NCBI GenBank assembly: GCA_022824765.1
Contig: JAJDZG010000083.1
Span: 1-54,303, forward strand
Direction of reading: 5' to 3'
DNA from: Dehalococcoidia bacterium
GTDB lineage: Bacteria; Chloroflexota; Dehalococcoidia; Bin125
Length of the DNA: 54,303 nt
Shown: piece after piece, positions 1 to 8,217 of the stretch
Layout of the letters: every line of letters starts with the position of its first letter
Position numbering within the stretch: position 1 is the first letter of the stretch
The notes under the pieces: generated by a model
The model's database searches: none
What the model was told of the DNA's origin: nothing
What the model saw: only the letters and a program-made list of their open reading frames with translations
Made by a program: the position numbers and the translations under genes

Positions 1-676
1 CCCGCGACGCGCGGAGATCGCGCAGCAGTTGAGATACCTCGTCCCGCTCCTCGCCCAGTCCCAGCATGAATCCGGTCTTGGTCGGAATCTGCGGCTGCCA
101 CTCCGAAGCCCGTCGCAGCAGTTCCAGCGAGCGCTCGTAACGCGCCTGGAAACGCACGCGTGAGTAAAGCCGTGCGACGGTCTCGACGTTATGGTTCAGC
201 ACGGTCGGCGCCGCCCGCAGCACCGTCTCCAGCGCGTCCCAGTTGCCGACAAAGTCCGGGATCAGCACCTCCACCGACGTCTGCGGCCGCCGACGCCGAA
301 TCAGCTCGATGCAAGAGGCGAAGATCTGAGCCCCGCCGTCGGCCGTATCGTCTCGATTCACTGACGTGATGACCACATAGGACAAGCCCAGCCGATCGAC
401 CGCCGCAGCCAGCCGCGCGGGCTCAGCCCAATCCAGCGGCTGCGGCTTGCCAGACGTGACGGCGCAAAAGCCGCACGCACGCGTGCACGTATCGCCCAGA
501 ATCATGAACGTCGCGGTGCCGCGGTTGAAGCACTCGCCGATGTTCGGGCAGCGCGCCTCTTGGCAGACCGTGTTGAGCGTCTCGTCTTGCAACAGCTGGA
601 CGATCTGCCCATATCGCTCTCCGCCCGGAAAGTGGGCCCGAATCCACTCTGGCTTCCGCTCGCGCGTTCGCGGCAT
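1..676 (-). CDS. lipA: Lipoyl synthase LipA (C-terminus cut by window edge)
   Basis: Radical-SAM enzyme that inserts two sulfurs into protein-bound octanoyl groups to form lipoyl cofactor. Translating the minus strand from the ATG at 676 gives about 225 residues without a stop. The three-Cys set for the auxiliary 4Fe-4S cluster is at residues 38, 43 and 49 (CQEARCPNIGEC), and the radical-SAM CxxxCxxC is at 64, 68 and 71 (CTRACGFC). The start overlaps the last base of the lipB stop (TGATG), so the two genes are translationally coupled. About the last 60-80 residues expected for the family lie outside the window. Function is assigned from the diagnostic cysteine pattern and the lipB neighbour. 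Confidence 0.95.
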   Translation of the reverse strand, partial: MPRTRERKPEWIRAHFPGGERYGQIVQLLQDETLNTVCQEARCPNIGECFNRGTATFMILGDTCTRACGFCAVTSGKPQPLDWAEPARLAAAVDRLGLSYVVITSVNRDDTADGGAQIFASCIELIRRRRPQTSVEVLIPDFVGNWDALETVLRAAPTVLNHNVETVARLYSRVRFQARYERSLELLRRASEWQPQIPTKTGFMLGLGEERDEVSQLLRDLRASR

Positions 677-1392
677 CAATCGCCTCCCCGCCACCGAGCC
701 ATCGAGAGCCGCAGACCGAACACGTCGCTGAAGCTTGCCGCAAGCATCGGCGCGCATGCCTCCACCGAGATATGTCGGCTCGCCTCAATCGACAGCGACG
801 TCGCCGATGCGCCCTCGATCCCGCAGGCGCGAATGTCATCAAACCAGGCAAGGTCGACATCACAGTTCAGTGCCAGACCGTGTCGGCTGACTCCGCCCTG
901 GATGCGGACGCCCACGCTCGCCAGCTTGCGCTCGCCGATCCAGAGGCCTGGCCGCCCGGGCACGGCTTCTGCCGCGATGCCAAACTGCTCGACGGTCAGG
1001 CGCACCGCCTTCTCGAGTCCGCGCACGTACGACGCGATGCCGATCTGCCGCTCCCGAACCCTCAGGATCGGCCAGACAACGAGCTGGCCGGGGCCGTGAA
1101 ACGTGATGTCTCCGCCGCGATCTGTATCGATGACGGGCGCCGACAGCGGTCGCAGAACGTGTTCGCGGCCGCCTCGCCGCCCCTGGCTGTAGACCGGATC
1201 ATGTTCCAACAGCACCACAACTTCGGGCGCGGACCCGGCGGCGACGGCCGCGGCCCGCCTCTGCTGCCAGCTGATCGCGTCCGCGTAGGGCACGCGTCCC
1301 GCATGCGTGACCTGGACAATCTGCGAGCGTTCGAACCCCCGCGCAGATACCGGCTCGCGGCTTGTGGTCGTCTCCAGCGTCTGCGTGCCCAC
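676..1392 (-). CDS. lipB: Octanoyl-[ACP]:protein N-octanoyltransferase LipB
   Basis: Transfers octanoate from acyl carrier protein to lipoyl domains, the step before LipA. The 238-residue product has the family block RGGDITFHGPGQLV, the catalytic Lys region ERKLASVGV and the catalytic Cys in RACGIEGASATSL. The residue before that Cys is Ala where Pro is usual. The start is a GTG at 1392 behind a run of G residues (1394-1400 on this strand). It lies directly upstream of lipA and diverges from the aceE operon, whose E2 subunit is the expected lipoylation target. Confidence 0.93.
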   Translation of the reverse strand: MGTQTLETTTSREPVSARGFERSQIVQVTHAGRVPYADAISWQQRRAAAVAAGSAPEVVVLLEHDPVYSQGRRGGREHVLRPLSAPVIDTDRGGDITFHGPGQLVVWPILRVRERQIGIASYVRGLEKAVRLTVEQFGIAAEAVPGRPGLWIGERKLASVGVRIQGGVSRHGLALNCDVDLAWFDDIRACGIEGASATSLSIEASRHISVEACAPMLAASFSDVFGLRLSMARWRGGD

Positions 1393-1415
1393 GATGCCCC
1401 CCTGCGCGTGCCTCT

Positions 1416-1481
1416 GATTCAGTCTATCCAGCGACCGATGCGCGGGAACGGTGTCGCCGCCAATCTTGAGTAGACTGAATC
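1416..1481. promoter_or_regulatory. Divergent lipB/aceE promoter region with perfect 11-bp inverted repeat
   Basis: GATTCAGTCTA at 1416-1426 and its exact reverse complement TAGACTGAATC at 1471-1481 face each other across 44 nt in the gap between lipB and aceE. Read toward each gene, each arm holds a plausible -10 box, TAGACT, 9 nt before the aceE ATG and about 28 nt before the lipB GTG. No good -35 is seen on either side. This could be two mirror-image promoters or a two-site operator. The repeat is observed and its role is inferred. Confidence 0.5.
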
Positions 1482-1485
1482 CACC

Positions 1486-4182
1486 ATGACGACCTCTGAG
1501 TCCCCCTGGTTTTCAGCGCACGCCCGCGCGACAGACCCATTGGGCGCCGACGACTGGCTGGAAACGAACGACTGGATCGACTCCTTACGCGATGTCGCGC
1601 GGCGGCGCGGGCCCGACCGCGTCTCGCGGCTGCTGCAATCTCTCCAGATCGAGGCCCAGCGCGGCGGCATCCGCCTGCCCGTGACATCGCAGACCCCGTA
1701 CGTCAACACGATCCCCATCGAGCGCCAACCCGCCTACCCCGGCGACCTCGAGATCGAACGCAGAATCAAGTCGATCATCCGCTGGAACGCCATGGCGATG
1801 GTCGTCGAGGCGAACCAGAACAACCACGGCATCGGTGGACACATCTCGACCTACGCCTCGGCGGCGACGCTGTACGAAGTGGGCTTCAACCACTTCTTCC
1901 GCGGCCAGGACCACCCCAGCGGCGGAGACCTGGTCTACTTCCAGGGGCATTCCGCGCCAGGCATCTATGCGCGCGGTTATGTCGAGCGCAGACTCGAGCC
2001 CGCGCAGCTGCACAAGTTCCGCCAGGAGCTCTCCGGCGGACTGCCGTCCTATCCCCATCCGTGGTTGATGGACCACTACTGGCAGTTCCCCACGGTCTCG
2101 ATGGGGCTCGGGCCGCTTCAGGCCATCTATCAGGCGCGATTCATCCGCTACCTCGAGAACCGCGACCTCTTGCCCATCACCGATCGCAAGGTCTGGTGCT
2201 TCCTCGGCGACGGCGAGACGGACGAACCTGAGTCACTCGGTTCGATCGCCCTCGCATCGCGCGAGGAGCTCGACAACCTGATCTTCGTCGTCAACTGCAA
2301 CTTGCAGCGGCTCGATGGGCCGGTGCGCGGCAATGGACAGATCATCCAGGAACTCGAAGCCGTCTTCCGCGGCGTCGGCTGGAACGTGATCAAGGTGATC
2401 TGGGGATCGGAGTGGGATCAGCTGCTCGCCCGAGACGATGAGGGGCTGCTCGTTCAGCGCATGGGCGAGGTGGTCGACGGCGAGTATCAGAAGTACACCG
2501 TGGCCGGCGGCGGATACATTCGCAAGCACTTCTGGGGCGTTGATCCGCGACTGCTGCGGATGGTCGATGACCTCTCTGACGACGCCCTCTGGCGAATGCG
2601 CCTGGGCGGACACGACCCCCTCAAAGTCCACGCCGCCTTCCGAGCCGCCAGCGACCATCGCGGCGCGCCGACGGTCATCCTCGCCCGTACGATCAAGGGC
2701 TACGGACTCGGAGAAGCCGGCGAAGGCCGCAACATCACCCATCAGCAGAAGGAGCTCAACGAACAAGAGCTGTTGCAGTTCCGCGACCGCTTCGCCATCC
2801 CCCTCTCCGATGAAGAAGTGGTCGGCGCTCCGCTCTATCGTCCCGCGCCCGACAGTCGTGAGGCGTTCTACGTGTCCGACCGCCAGTCCGCATTGGGCGG
2901 GCCCGTCCCCGAACGCCGATCGCCGCCATCGCCCTTGACCGCGCCGCCAGACGACGCGTTCCAGGAGTTTCATGAGGGCACCGGCGACCGCGAGGCGTCC
3001 ACCACGATGGGATTCGTGCGAATGCTCAGTCGGCTCATGCGCGACCGCGAGATTGGCCAGCGCATCGTCCCGATCGTCCCCGACGAGTCGCGCACCTTCG
3101 GCATGGAAGGCATGTTCCGCGAGTTCGGCATCTATGCCTCCACCGGCCAGCTGTACGAACCGGTCGATTCCGACCGCCTGCTCTTCTACAAGGAGTCGCG
3201 CGACGGACAAATCCTGGAAGAAGGCATCACCGAGGCCGGCGCGATGTCGTCGTTCATCGCCGCCGGTACCGCCTACTCGACGCTGCAAGCGCCAATGATC
3301 CCGTTCTTCATCTTCTACTCGATGTTTGGCTTGCAGCGCATTGGCGATCTTGCCTTCGCCGCCGGCGACGCCAGGGCACGCGGCTTCCTGATCGGCGCCA
3401 CCGCCGGCCGCACCACACTCAACGGCGAAGGCCTCCAGCATCAGGACGGACACAGTCATCTCCTGGCCTCGACGATCCCCAATCTGATCGCATACGACCC
3501 GGCCTACACCTACGAGATCGCCGTCATCGTCCAAGAGGGCTTCAGACGCATGCACGACGAGGACGAGAGCGTGTTCTTCTACGTCACGGTCGAGAACGAG
3601 GCGTACCCGCAGCCGCCGATGCCCGAGTCGGAGCTGGTGCGTGAGGGGATCCTGCGCGGCATCTACCCGTTAGCCGTGTGCAATGACCCGCAGGTTCGGC
3701 TGCTCGGCAGCGGACCGATCCTGAATGAAGTGCGCCGCGCTCGAGACATGCTGGAGCACGATTACGGCGTTCGCGCAGATGTCTGGTCCGTCACGTCCTA
3801 CACCGAGCTGCGGCGTGAGGCGCTCCATACCGACCGCTGGAACCGCATGCATCCGCTCGAAGAGTCGCGCCGTTCCTGGCTGGAGAGTGCGCTGGGAACG
3901 TCCCATGCGCCGATCATCGCGGCCAGCGACTACGTCGCAACCCTGCCCGACATGGTCGACCGTTGGCTGCCAGGACCGCTGACCGCGCTGGGCACCGATG
4001 GCTTCGGTCGTTCAGACACGCGCGAAGCACTGCGCGACTTCTTCGAAGTCGACGCCAACTCTGTGGTCTGGTCGGCGTTGAGCGCGCTCGCGCGTCGCGA
4101 TGAGATCGATGGAGACACCCTGCTTCGCGCCCGCGACACCCTCCGCATCGACCCTGAGCGCCCCGATCCTATGTTGCAGTAG
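1486..4182 (+). CDS. aceE: Pyruvate dehydrogenase E1 component, homodimeric type
   Basis: Thiamine-diphosphate enzyme that decarboxylates pyruvate and acetylates the lipoyl group of E2. At 898 residues it matches the single-chain E1p family rather than the two-chain alpha/beta type. The ThDP/Mg motif starts with GDG at residues 241-243 and closes with NCN at 270-272. The N-terminal block around residues 105-160 (EANQNNHGIGGHIS, GHSAPGIYARG) is typical of AceE. The ATG at 1486 lies only about 9 nt after a TAGACT box and has no clear Shine-Dalgarno sequence, so the mRNA may be nearly leaderless. It is followed by aceF after 9 nt and then lpd. A complete operon for acetyl-CoA formation. Confidence 0.95.
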   Translation: MTTSESPWFSAHARATDPLGADDWLETNDWIDSLRDVARRRGPDRVSRLLQSLQIEAQRGGIRLPVTSQTPYVNTIPIERQPAYPGDLEIERRIKSIIRWNAMAMVVEANQNNHGIGGHISTYASAATLYEVGFNHFFRGQDHPSGGDLVYFQGHSAPGIYARGYVERRLEPAQLHKFRQELSGGLPSYPHPWLMDHYWQFPTVSMGLGPLQAIYQARFIRYLENRDLLPITDRKVWCFLGDGETDEPESLGSIALASREELDNLIFVVNCNLQRLDGPVRGNGQIIQELEAVFRGVGWNVIKVIWGSEWDQLLARDDEGLLVQRMGEVVDGEYQKYTVAGGGYIRKHFWGVDPRLLRMVDDLSDDALWRMRLGGHDPLKVHAAFRAASDHRGAPTVILARTIKGYGLGEAGEGRNITHQQKELNEQELLQFRDRFAIPLSDEEVVGAPLYRPAPDSREAFYVSDRQSALGGPVPERRSPPSPLTAPPDDAFQEFHEGTGDREASTTMGFVRMLSRLMRDREIGQRIVPIVPDESRTFGMEGMFREFGIYASTGQLYEPVDSDRLLFYKESRDGQILEEGITEAGAMSSFIAAGTAYSTLQAPMIPFFIFYSMFGLQRIGDLAFAAGDARARGFLIGATAGRTTLNGEGLQHQDGHSHLLASTIPNLIAYDPAYTYEIAVIVQEGFRRMHDEDESVFFYVTVENEAYPQPPMPESELVREGILRGIYPLAVCNDPQVRLLGSGPILNEVRRARDMLEHDYGVRADVWSVTSYTELRREALHTDRWNRMHPLEESRRSWLESALGTSHAPIIAASDYVATLPDMVDRWLPGPLTALGTDGFGRSDTREALRDFFEVDANSVVWSALSALARRDEIDGDTLLRARDTLRIDPERPDPMLQ

Positions 4183-4191
4183 AGAATCGCC

Positions 4192-5568
4192 ATGACGACC
4201 AACGCATCCGATCCCGGAGCCATCCTGCTGCCCGACCTCGGGGAGGACATTGATGAGGCCGACGTGCTCCAGATCTACGTCTCCGTTGGTGACGTGGTCG
4301 TGATCGAACAACCGCTGATCGAGATTGAGACCGAGAAAGCAACGCTTGACCTGCCCTCGCCAGTTGGCGGAGCGGTGACTGCCGTACATGTCAGCAACGG
4401 CCAGACGATCCGTCCCGGTGATCTGGTGCTCAGCATTGATCCCAGTGCGCCCAATGTGCCGGTGGCGCATGAGCCGAGTGCGACTGAATCGGTGCAGAAT
4501 GAGCAATCGCCGGCCCCGCCCACTGCTGCTCCCGAAGCCCCTCCGGCGCCAGGGCGCAATGAGATGCCCCCTGAAGACTTCGACGATCCGCCTGAAGAAC
4601 TCGCAGCCCGCTTACCCTCCGCCGCTCCCGCGCCCTTGCTTGACGGCGAGCCTGAGGGTCGACCTGTCTTTGCCTCGCCTTCGGCCAGACGCTTTGCGAG
4701 AGAGATCGGCGTCGACATCCGCGCCGTCGGCGGCAGCGGCCCGGGCGGGCGGATCGACCTGGACGACATTAAGCGGCACGCGCGCGAGACACCGCGCGAA
4801 GCGCCGCAGGCGGCTCATTCAGCGCTGGCGCCAGGGCCGCTGCCCGACTTCTCGGAGTTCGGCGCCATCGAGCGCGTGCCGATGAGCCGCCTGCGCCGCA
4901 CCATCAAGCGCAACATGGCCCTCTCGTGGCACGAGGTGCCGCATGTGACGCTGCACCACACCGCTGACGTCACCGAGCTCGAGCAGGTCCGCCACGACTA
5001 TCGCGACCGCGCAGAGGAGCTGGGCGGTCGGCTGACAATCACCGCGATCCTGCTCAAGATCGCCGCCGCCGCCTTGCAGGCGCACCCGCACGTCAACAGC
5101 TCGCTCGACGCTGAGACCGACGAGTTGATCCTCAAGCGCTACTACCACCTCGGCGTCGCGGTGGACACGCCGCGCGGTCTGGTCGTGCCCGTCATCCGCG
5201 ACGTCGACCGCAAGAACATCATCGAGCTCTCCGTGGAGCTGACCGACATCTCCGAGCGCGCGCGATCGGGAGATCTGGAACTGCAGGACTTTCGCGGCAG
5301 CAGCTTCACCGTGACCAACCTGGGTGGGTTGGGCACTGGGCACTTCACGCCGATCATTCACCATCCCAACACGGCGATCCTGGGTATGGGCCGCGCCGAA
5401 CGTCGGCCGGTCTGGTCCGAAGCGCTCAACGACTGGGAACCGCGCAGCATTCTGCCCCTGTCGTTCACCTTCGACCACCGCGTGATCGACGGCGCGGACG
5501 GCGCGCGCTTCATGACCTGGATCGCCGACGTGATTCGCCAGCCGCTAGTGCTGGCGCTGGGCGGCTAA
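4192..5568 (+). CDS. aceF: Dihydrolipoamide acetyltransferase, PDH E2
   Basis: Core subunit that carries the acetyl group on lipoyl-lysine and transfers it to CoA. Domains in order: one lipoyl domain (about residues 8-85, attachment Lys 49 in ETEKATLDLPSP), a Pro/Ala-rich linker (about 90-155), a peripheral-subunit-binding domain (about 160-200, SPSARRFAREIGVDI then GSGPGGRI), and the catalytic domain ending in the active-site motif DHRVIDGADGARF. At 458 residues it has only one lipoyl domain, unlike the three of E. coli AceF. It starts 9 nt after aceE. Lipoylation is presumably supplied by the adjacent lipBA genes. Confidence 0.94.
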   Translation: MTTNASDPGAILLPDLGEDIDEADVLQIYVSVGDVVVIEQPLIEIETEKATLDLPSPVGGAVTAVHVSNGQTIRPGDLVLSIDPSAPNVPVAHEPSATESVQNEQSPAPPTAAPEAPPAPGRNEMPPEDFDDPPEELAARLPSAAPAPLLDGEPEGRPVFASPSARRFAREIGVDIRAVGGSGPGGRIDLDDIKRHARETPREAPQAAHSALAPGPLPDFSEFGAIERVPMSRLRRTIKRNMALSWHEVPHVTLHHTADVTELEQVRHDYRDRAEELGGRLTITAILLKIAAAALQAHPHVNSSLDAETDELILKRYYHLGVAVDTPRGLVVPVIRDVDRKNIIELSVELTDISERARSGDLELQDFRGSSFTVTNLGGLGTGHFTPIIHHPNTAILGMGRAERRPVWSEALNDWEPRSILPLSFTFDHRVIDGADGARFMTWIADVIRQPLVLALGG

Positions 5569-5588
5569 GCGGGGAGGAGGGCGAGATC

Positions 5589-7025
5589 GTGACTGTGGTG
5601 ACGGAGCGCAGCAACGCAGACGCCCATCGGCTGGTCGTGCTCGGCGCCGGGCCCGGCGGCTATCCAGCGGCCTTCCACGCCGCCGAACGCGGGTTGGACG
5701 TCACACTCGTCGATACGCGGTCGCAACCCGGCGGCGTCTGCCTATACGAGGGCTGCATCCCATCCAAGGCGTTGCTCCATGTCGGCAAGCTGATCCGCGA
5801 GGCGCGCGAGGCCTCAGCCTGGGGGGTCAGCTTCGGCGACCCAACCCTCGACCTCGATCAGCTGCGCGACTGGAAGGACGGCGTCGTCAAGAAGATGACC
5901 AACGGGCTCGGACTGATGCGCCGCCAGCGCAGCGTCCAGTACCAACAGGGATACGGACGCATCCGCGACAGCAACACGCTCAACATCGAGTCCAACGGCG
6001 AAGTGATCCCTCTCGAGTTCGACTCCTTGATCGTGGCCACCGGCTCGACGCCCGCCGCGCCGCGCGCCCTGCGGCTTGACTCTGACCGCGTGCTCGACTC
6101 CACCACCGCGCTTGAACTGCCCGAAATCCCCGAAACTCTGCTCGTCGTCGGCGGCGGCTACATCGGACTCGAACTCGGCACCGTCTACGCCGAGTTGGGC
6201 GCGAGGGTCACCGTGGTGGAGGCGCTGCCCGAAATCCTCAGCGGCGTCGAGCGCGACCTCGTCCGCGTGCTGCAGCGCAGCCTGCGTTCGCGATTCGAAG
6301 CGATCCACGTCAACGCCTCCGTGCAGTCCCTCGCCGAGACTGATCACGGCGTCGAAGTCGTCATCACGGACAAGGAAGGAGTCGAGCGCACGGAGGTCTA
6401 CAGCCATGTCCTCATTGCGACCGGGCGCCGACCGAACAGCGACGGCCTGGGACTGGAACGCACGCGGGCGCTGATCGACGAGCGCGGCTTCATCGTCACC
6501 GACCAGCAGCGTCGGACAGCGCAGTCTTCCATCTTCGCCATCGGAGACGTCGCCGGCGAGCCGATGCTGGCCCATAAGGCGACGGCTGAAGCGTCGGTGG
6601 CCGTTGAAGCGATCCTGGGCGAGCCCTCGGCATTCCGTCCGCTGGCCGTGCCGGCCGTCATCTTCACCGATCCCGAAATCGCCTGGTGCGGACTGAGCCA
6701 GTCAGACGCCGCAGCCGTTGGGATGGAGGCGTCGACGGTCAGCTTTCCTTGGGCAGCGCTGGGCCGCGCAACCGCTTCGGGGCGAAACGACGGCCTGACC
6801 CGGTTGGTGATCGAGCACGGCACCGAGCGCATCCTCGGCATGCAAGTCGTGGGCGCAGGTGCGGGTGAGCTGATCGGCGAGGGTGTGCTGGCGGTCGAGA
6901 TGGGCGCGCGCGCCTCCGACCTGGCCGAGTCGATCCACGCCCATCCGACGCTGAACGAGTCCGTCATGGAGGCGGCGCAGGTCTTCTTCGGCCTCAGTCC
7001 GCACTATCTGGCCCGCAAGCGCTGA
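5589..7025 (+). CDS. lpdA: Dihydrolipoyl dehydrogenase, E3
   Basis: Flavoprotein disulfide reductase that reoxidises dihydrolipoamide with NAD+. The 478-residue protein has an N-terminal FAD motif (VVLGAGPGGYPAA), the redox disulfide in GGVCLYEGCIPSKALLH (Cys 51 and 56), a second dinucleotide motif (LLVVGGGYIGLELG), the ATGRRPN segment and the C-terminal active-site motif HAHPTLNE. The GTG start at 5589 is set by a strong Shine-Dalgarno run, GGGGAGGAGG at 5571-5580. Third gene of the aceE-aceF-lpd operon. Confidence 0.95.
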   Translation: MTVVTERSNADAHRLVVLGAGPGGYPAAFHAAERGLDVTLVDTRSQPGGVCLYEGCIPSKALLHVGKLIREAREASAWGVSFGDPTLDLDQLRDWKDGVVKKMTNGLGLMRRQRSVQYQQGYGRIRDSNTLNIESNGEVIPLEFDSLIVATGSTPAAPRALRLDSDRVLDSTTALELPEIPETLLVVGGGYIGLELGTVYAELGARVTVVEALPEILSGVERDLVRVLQRSLRSRFEAIHVNASVQSLAETDHGVEVVITDKEGVERTEVYSHVLIATGRRPNSDGLGLERTRALIDERGFIVTDQQRRTAQSSIFAIGDVAGEPMLAHKATAEASVAVEAILGEPSAFRPLAVPAVIFTDPEIAWCGLSQSDAAAVGMEASTVSFPWAALGRATASGRNDGLTRLVIEHGTERILGMQVVGAGAGELIGEGVLAVEMGARASDLAESIHAHPTLNESVMEAAQVFFGLSPHYLARKR

Positions 7026-7046
7026 GCCGGCACGAGTCCCGCGGAC

Positions 7047-7919
7047 ATGCAGATCCAACTCGGCGGACAGACTCTCGACGCGACCGATCGCTGCCTGGTC
7101 ATGGGCATCCTCAACGTCGCAACGGACTCGCCGGTCACCGAGTCCATCGTCGATGTCCAGGAAGCGCCGCGCCGCGCCGCCGAACTCCGCGACGCAGGAG
7201 CATCGATCATCGACGTTGGCGCACAGTCCACGCGAACAGGCGCTGCCGCAGTATCACCCGAACAAGAGATCGCGAGAGTCGCCCCAGTGATCGAGATGCT
7301 GGTGCGCGAAGGGCACCTCGTCTCCGTCGACACCTGGACAGCACCGGTCGCGCGGGCGGCCGTGGCCGCGGGCGCCCATCTGATCAACGACATCACCGGC
7401 GCCGCGCCCGAGACCGTCGCGGTTGCAGTCGAGACGACCACGCCAATCGCAGTCATGCACATGCGAGGCGAGCCGCAACGTCACCGCGAAGTGACCCACG
7501 AGTATGAGGACGTCGCGGGCGAAGTCCGCGACTGGCTCGGACGGAGAGCAACTGAGATTGAAGCCGCGGGCGCTCCGTCGGTCTGGATCGATCCCGGCTT
7601 CCAGTTCGGACGCGGGCTGGCTGACAACCTGCGCCTGCTACTCGATCTCCCGCAGCTCGCAAATCTGGGCTATCCCGTCCTCATCTCGGCGTCCCGCAAG
7701 GGGTTTCTGGCCGAGATGCTGGGTCACGGCGAGCTGCGCTCCCACGATGCGCACGGCAAGCCAGGCATGCTCGAGGCGACCATCGCCTTCAACGTCCTCG
7801 CCGCCTGGCTCGGTGCTCACGTCGTGCGCGTCCACGACGTGGAAGAGGTGGCTTGGGCGCTCGAGGTATCGGCGGCAGCCAAATCCTTGCGCCGCGCCAG
7901 AGACGATGCAGCCCGCTGA
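7047..7919 (+). CDS. Dihydropteroate synthase family protein, divergent pterin/pABA loops
   Basis: TIM-barrel protein of the FolP family (290 residues). Typical DHPS joins 6-hydroxymethyl-dihydropterin pyrophosphate to p-aminobenzoate for folate synthesis. Recognisable family blocks are MGILNV (start), INDITGA, IAVMHMRGEP, WIDPGFQFG, SASRKGF and VRVHDV. Several active-site blocks differ from the usual form: loop 1 reads NVATDSPVTES instead of NVTPDSFSDGG, and loop 2 reads DVGAQSTRTGA instead of DVGGESTRPGA. It starts 21 nt after lpd, so it is probably in the same transcript. It may be a true but unusual DHPS or a paralogue with another pterin substrate. No other folate gene is nearby to decide. 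Confidence 0.75.
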   Translation: MQIQLGGQTLDATDRCLVMGILNVATDSPVTESIVDVQEAPRRAAELRDAGASIIDVGAQSTRTGAAAVSPEQEIARVAPVIEMLVREGHLVSVDTWTAPVARAAVAAGAHLINDITGAAPETVAVAVETTTPIAVMHMRGEPQRHREVTHEYEDVAGEVRDWLGRRATEIEAAGAPSVWIDPGFQFGRGLADNLRLLLDLPQLANLGYPVLISASRKGFLAEMLGHGELRSHDAHGKPGMLEATIAFNVLAAWLGAHVVRVHDVEEVAWALEVSAAAKSLRRARDDAAR

Positions 7920-7975
7920 GCGCGCGATACACTCTCCCTGAGTGCCCCCGCAATCATCCGCAGGAGAATCGCGTC

Positions 7976-8176
7976 ATGCCCGTCTATACCTATCGCTGCG
8001 AAGTATGCAGCGAAAACTTCGACAAGATTCGTCCAATGGCTCAGGCGTCCGAACCGCAAGCCTGCCCCACGTGCGACGCTGAGGCTGAACGCGTCATGGC
8101 CGGCGTCTTCGAGAACAACTCGACCAAGAACCGCTCGGCGAACTTCCCCAGACGCAAGCGCTACACCAACTGGTAA
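7976..8176 (+). CDS. Small FmdB-family zinc-ribbon protein
   Basis: 66-residue protein beginning MPVYTYRCEVC, with two Cys pairs (CEVC near the start and CPTC at about residues 30-33) forming a zinc ribbon typical of the FmdB/CxxC_CXXC_SSSS family. The tail is basic (RRKRYTNW). The family is widespread and was named for a putative formamidase regulator, but no general biochemical role is established. The start at 7976 rather than further upstream is chosen because AGGAG lies at about 7962-7966 and the family begins with this motif. A second, longer member is at 48277-48573. Confidence 0.82.
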   Translation: MPVYTYRCEVCSENFDKIRPMAQASEPQACPTCDAEAERVMAGVFENNSTKNRSANFPRRKRYTNW

Positions 8177-8217
8177 CGACTGCCGACAAACAGCGACGTT
8201 CGCACTTGGAGTCTTGC

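Noticed and set aside
2233-3555. 440-codon frame on the minus strand inside aceE
   Set aside because: Antisense shadow typical of high-GC coding DNA; aceE on the other strand has clear conserved domains.
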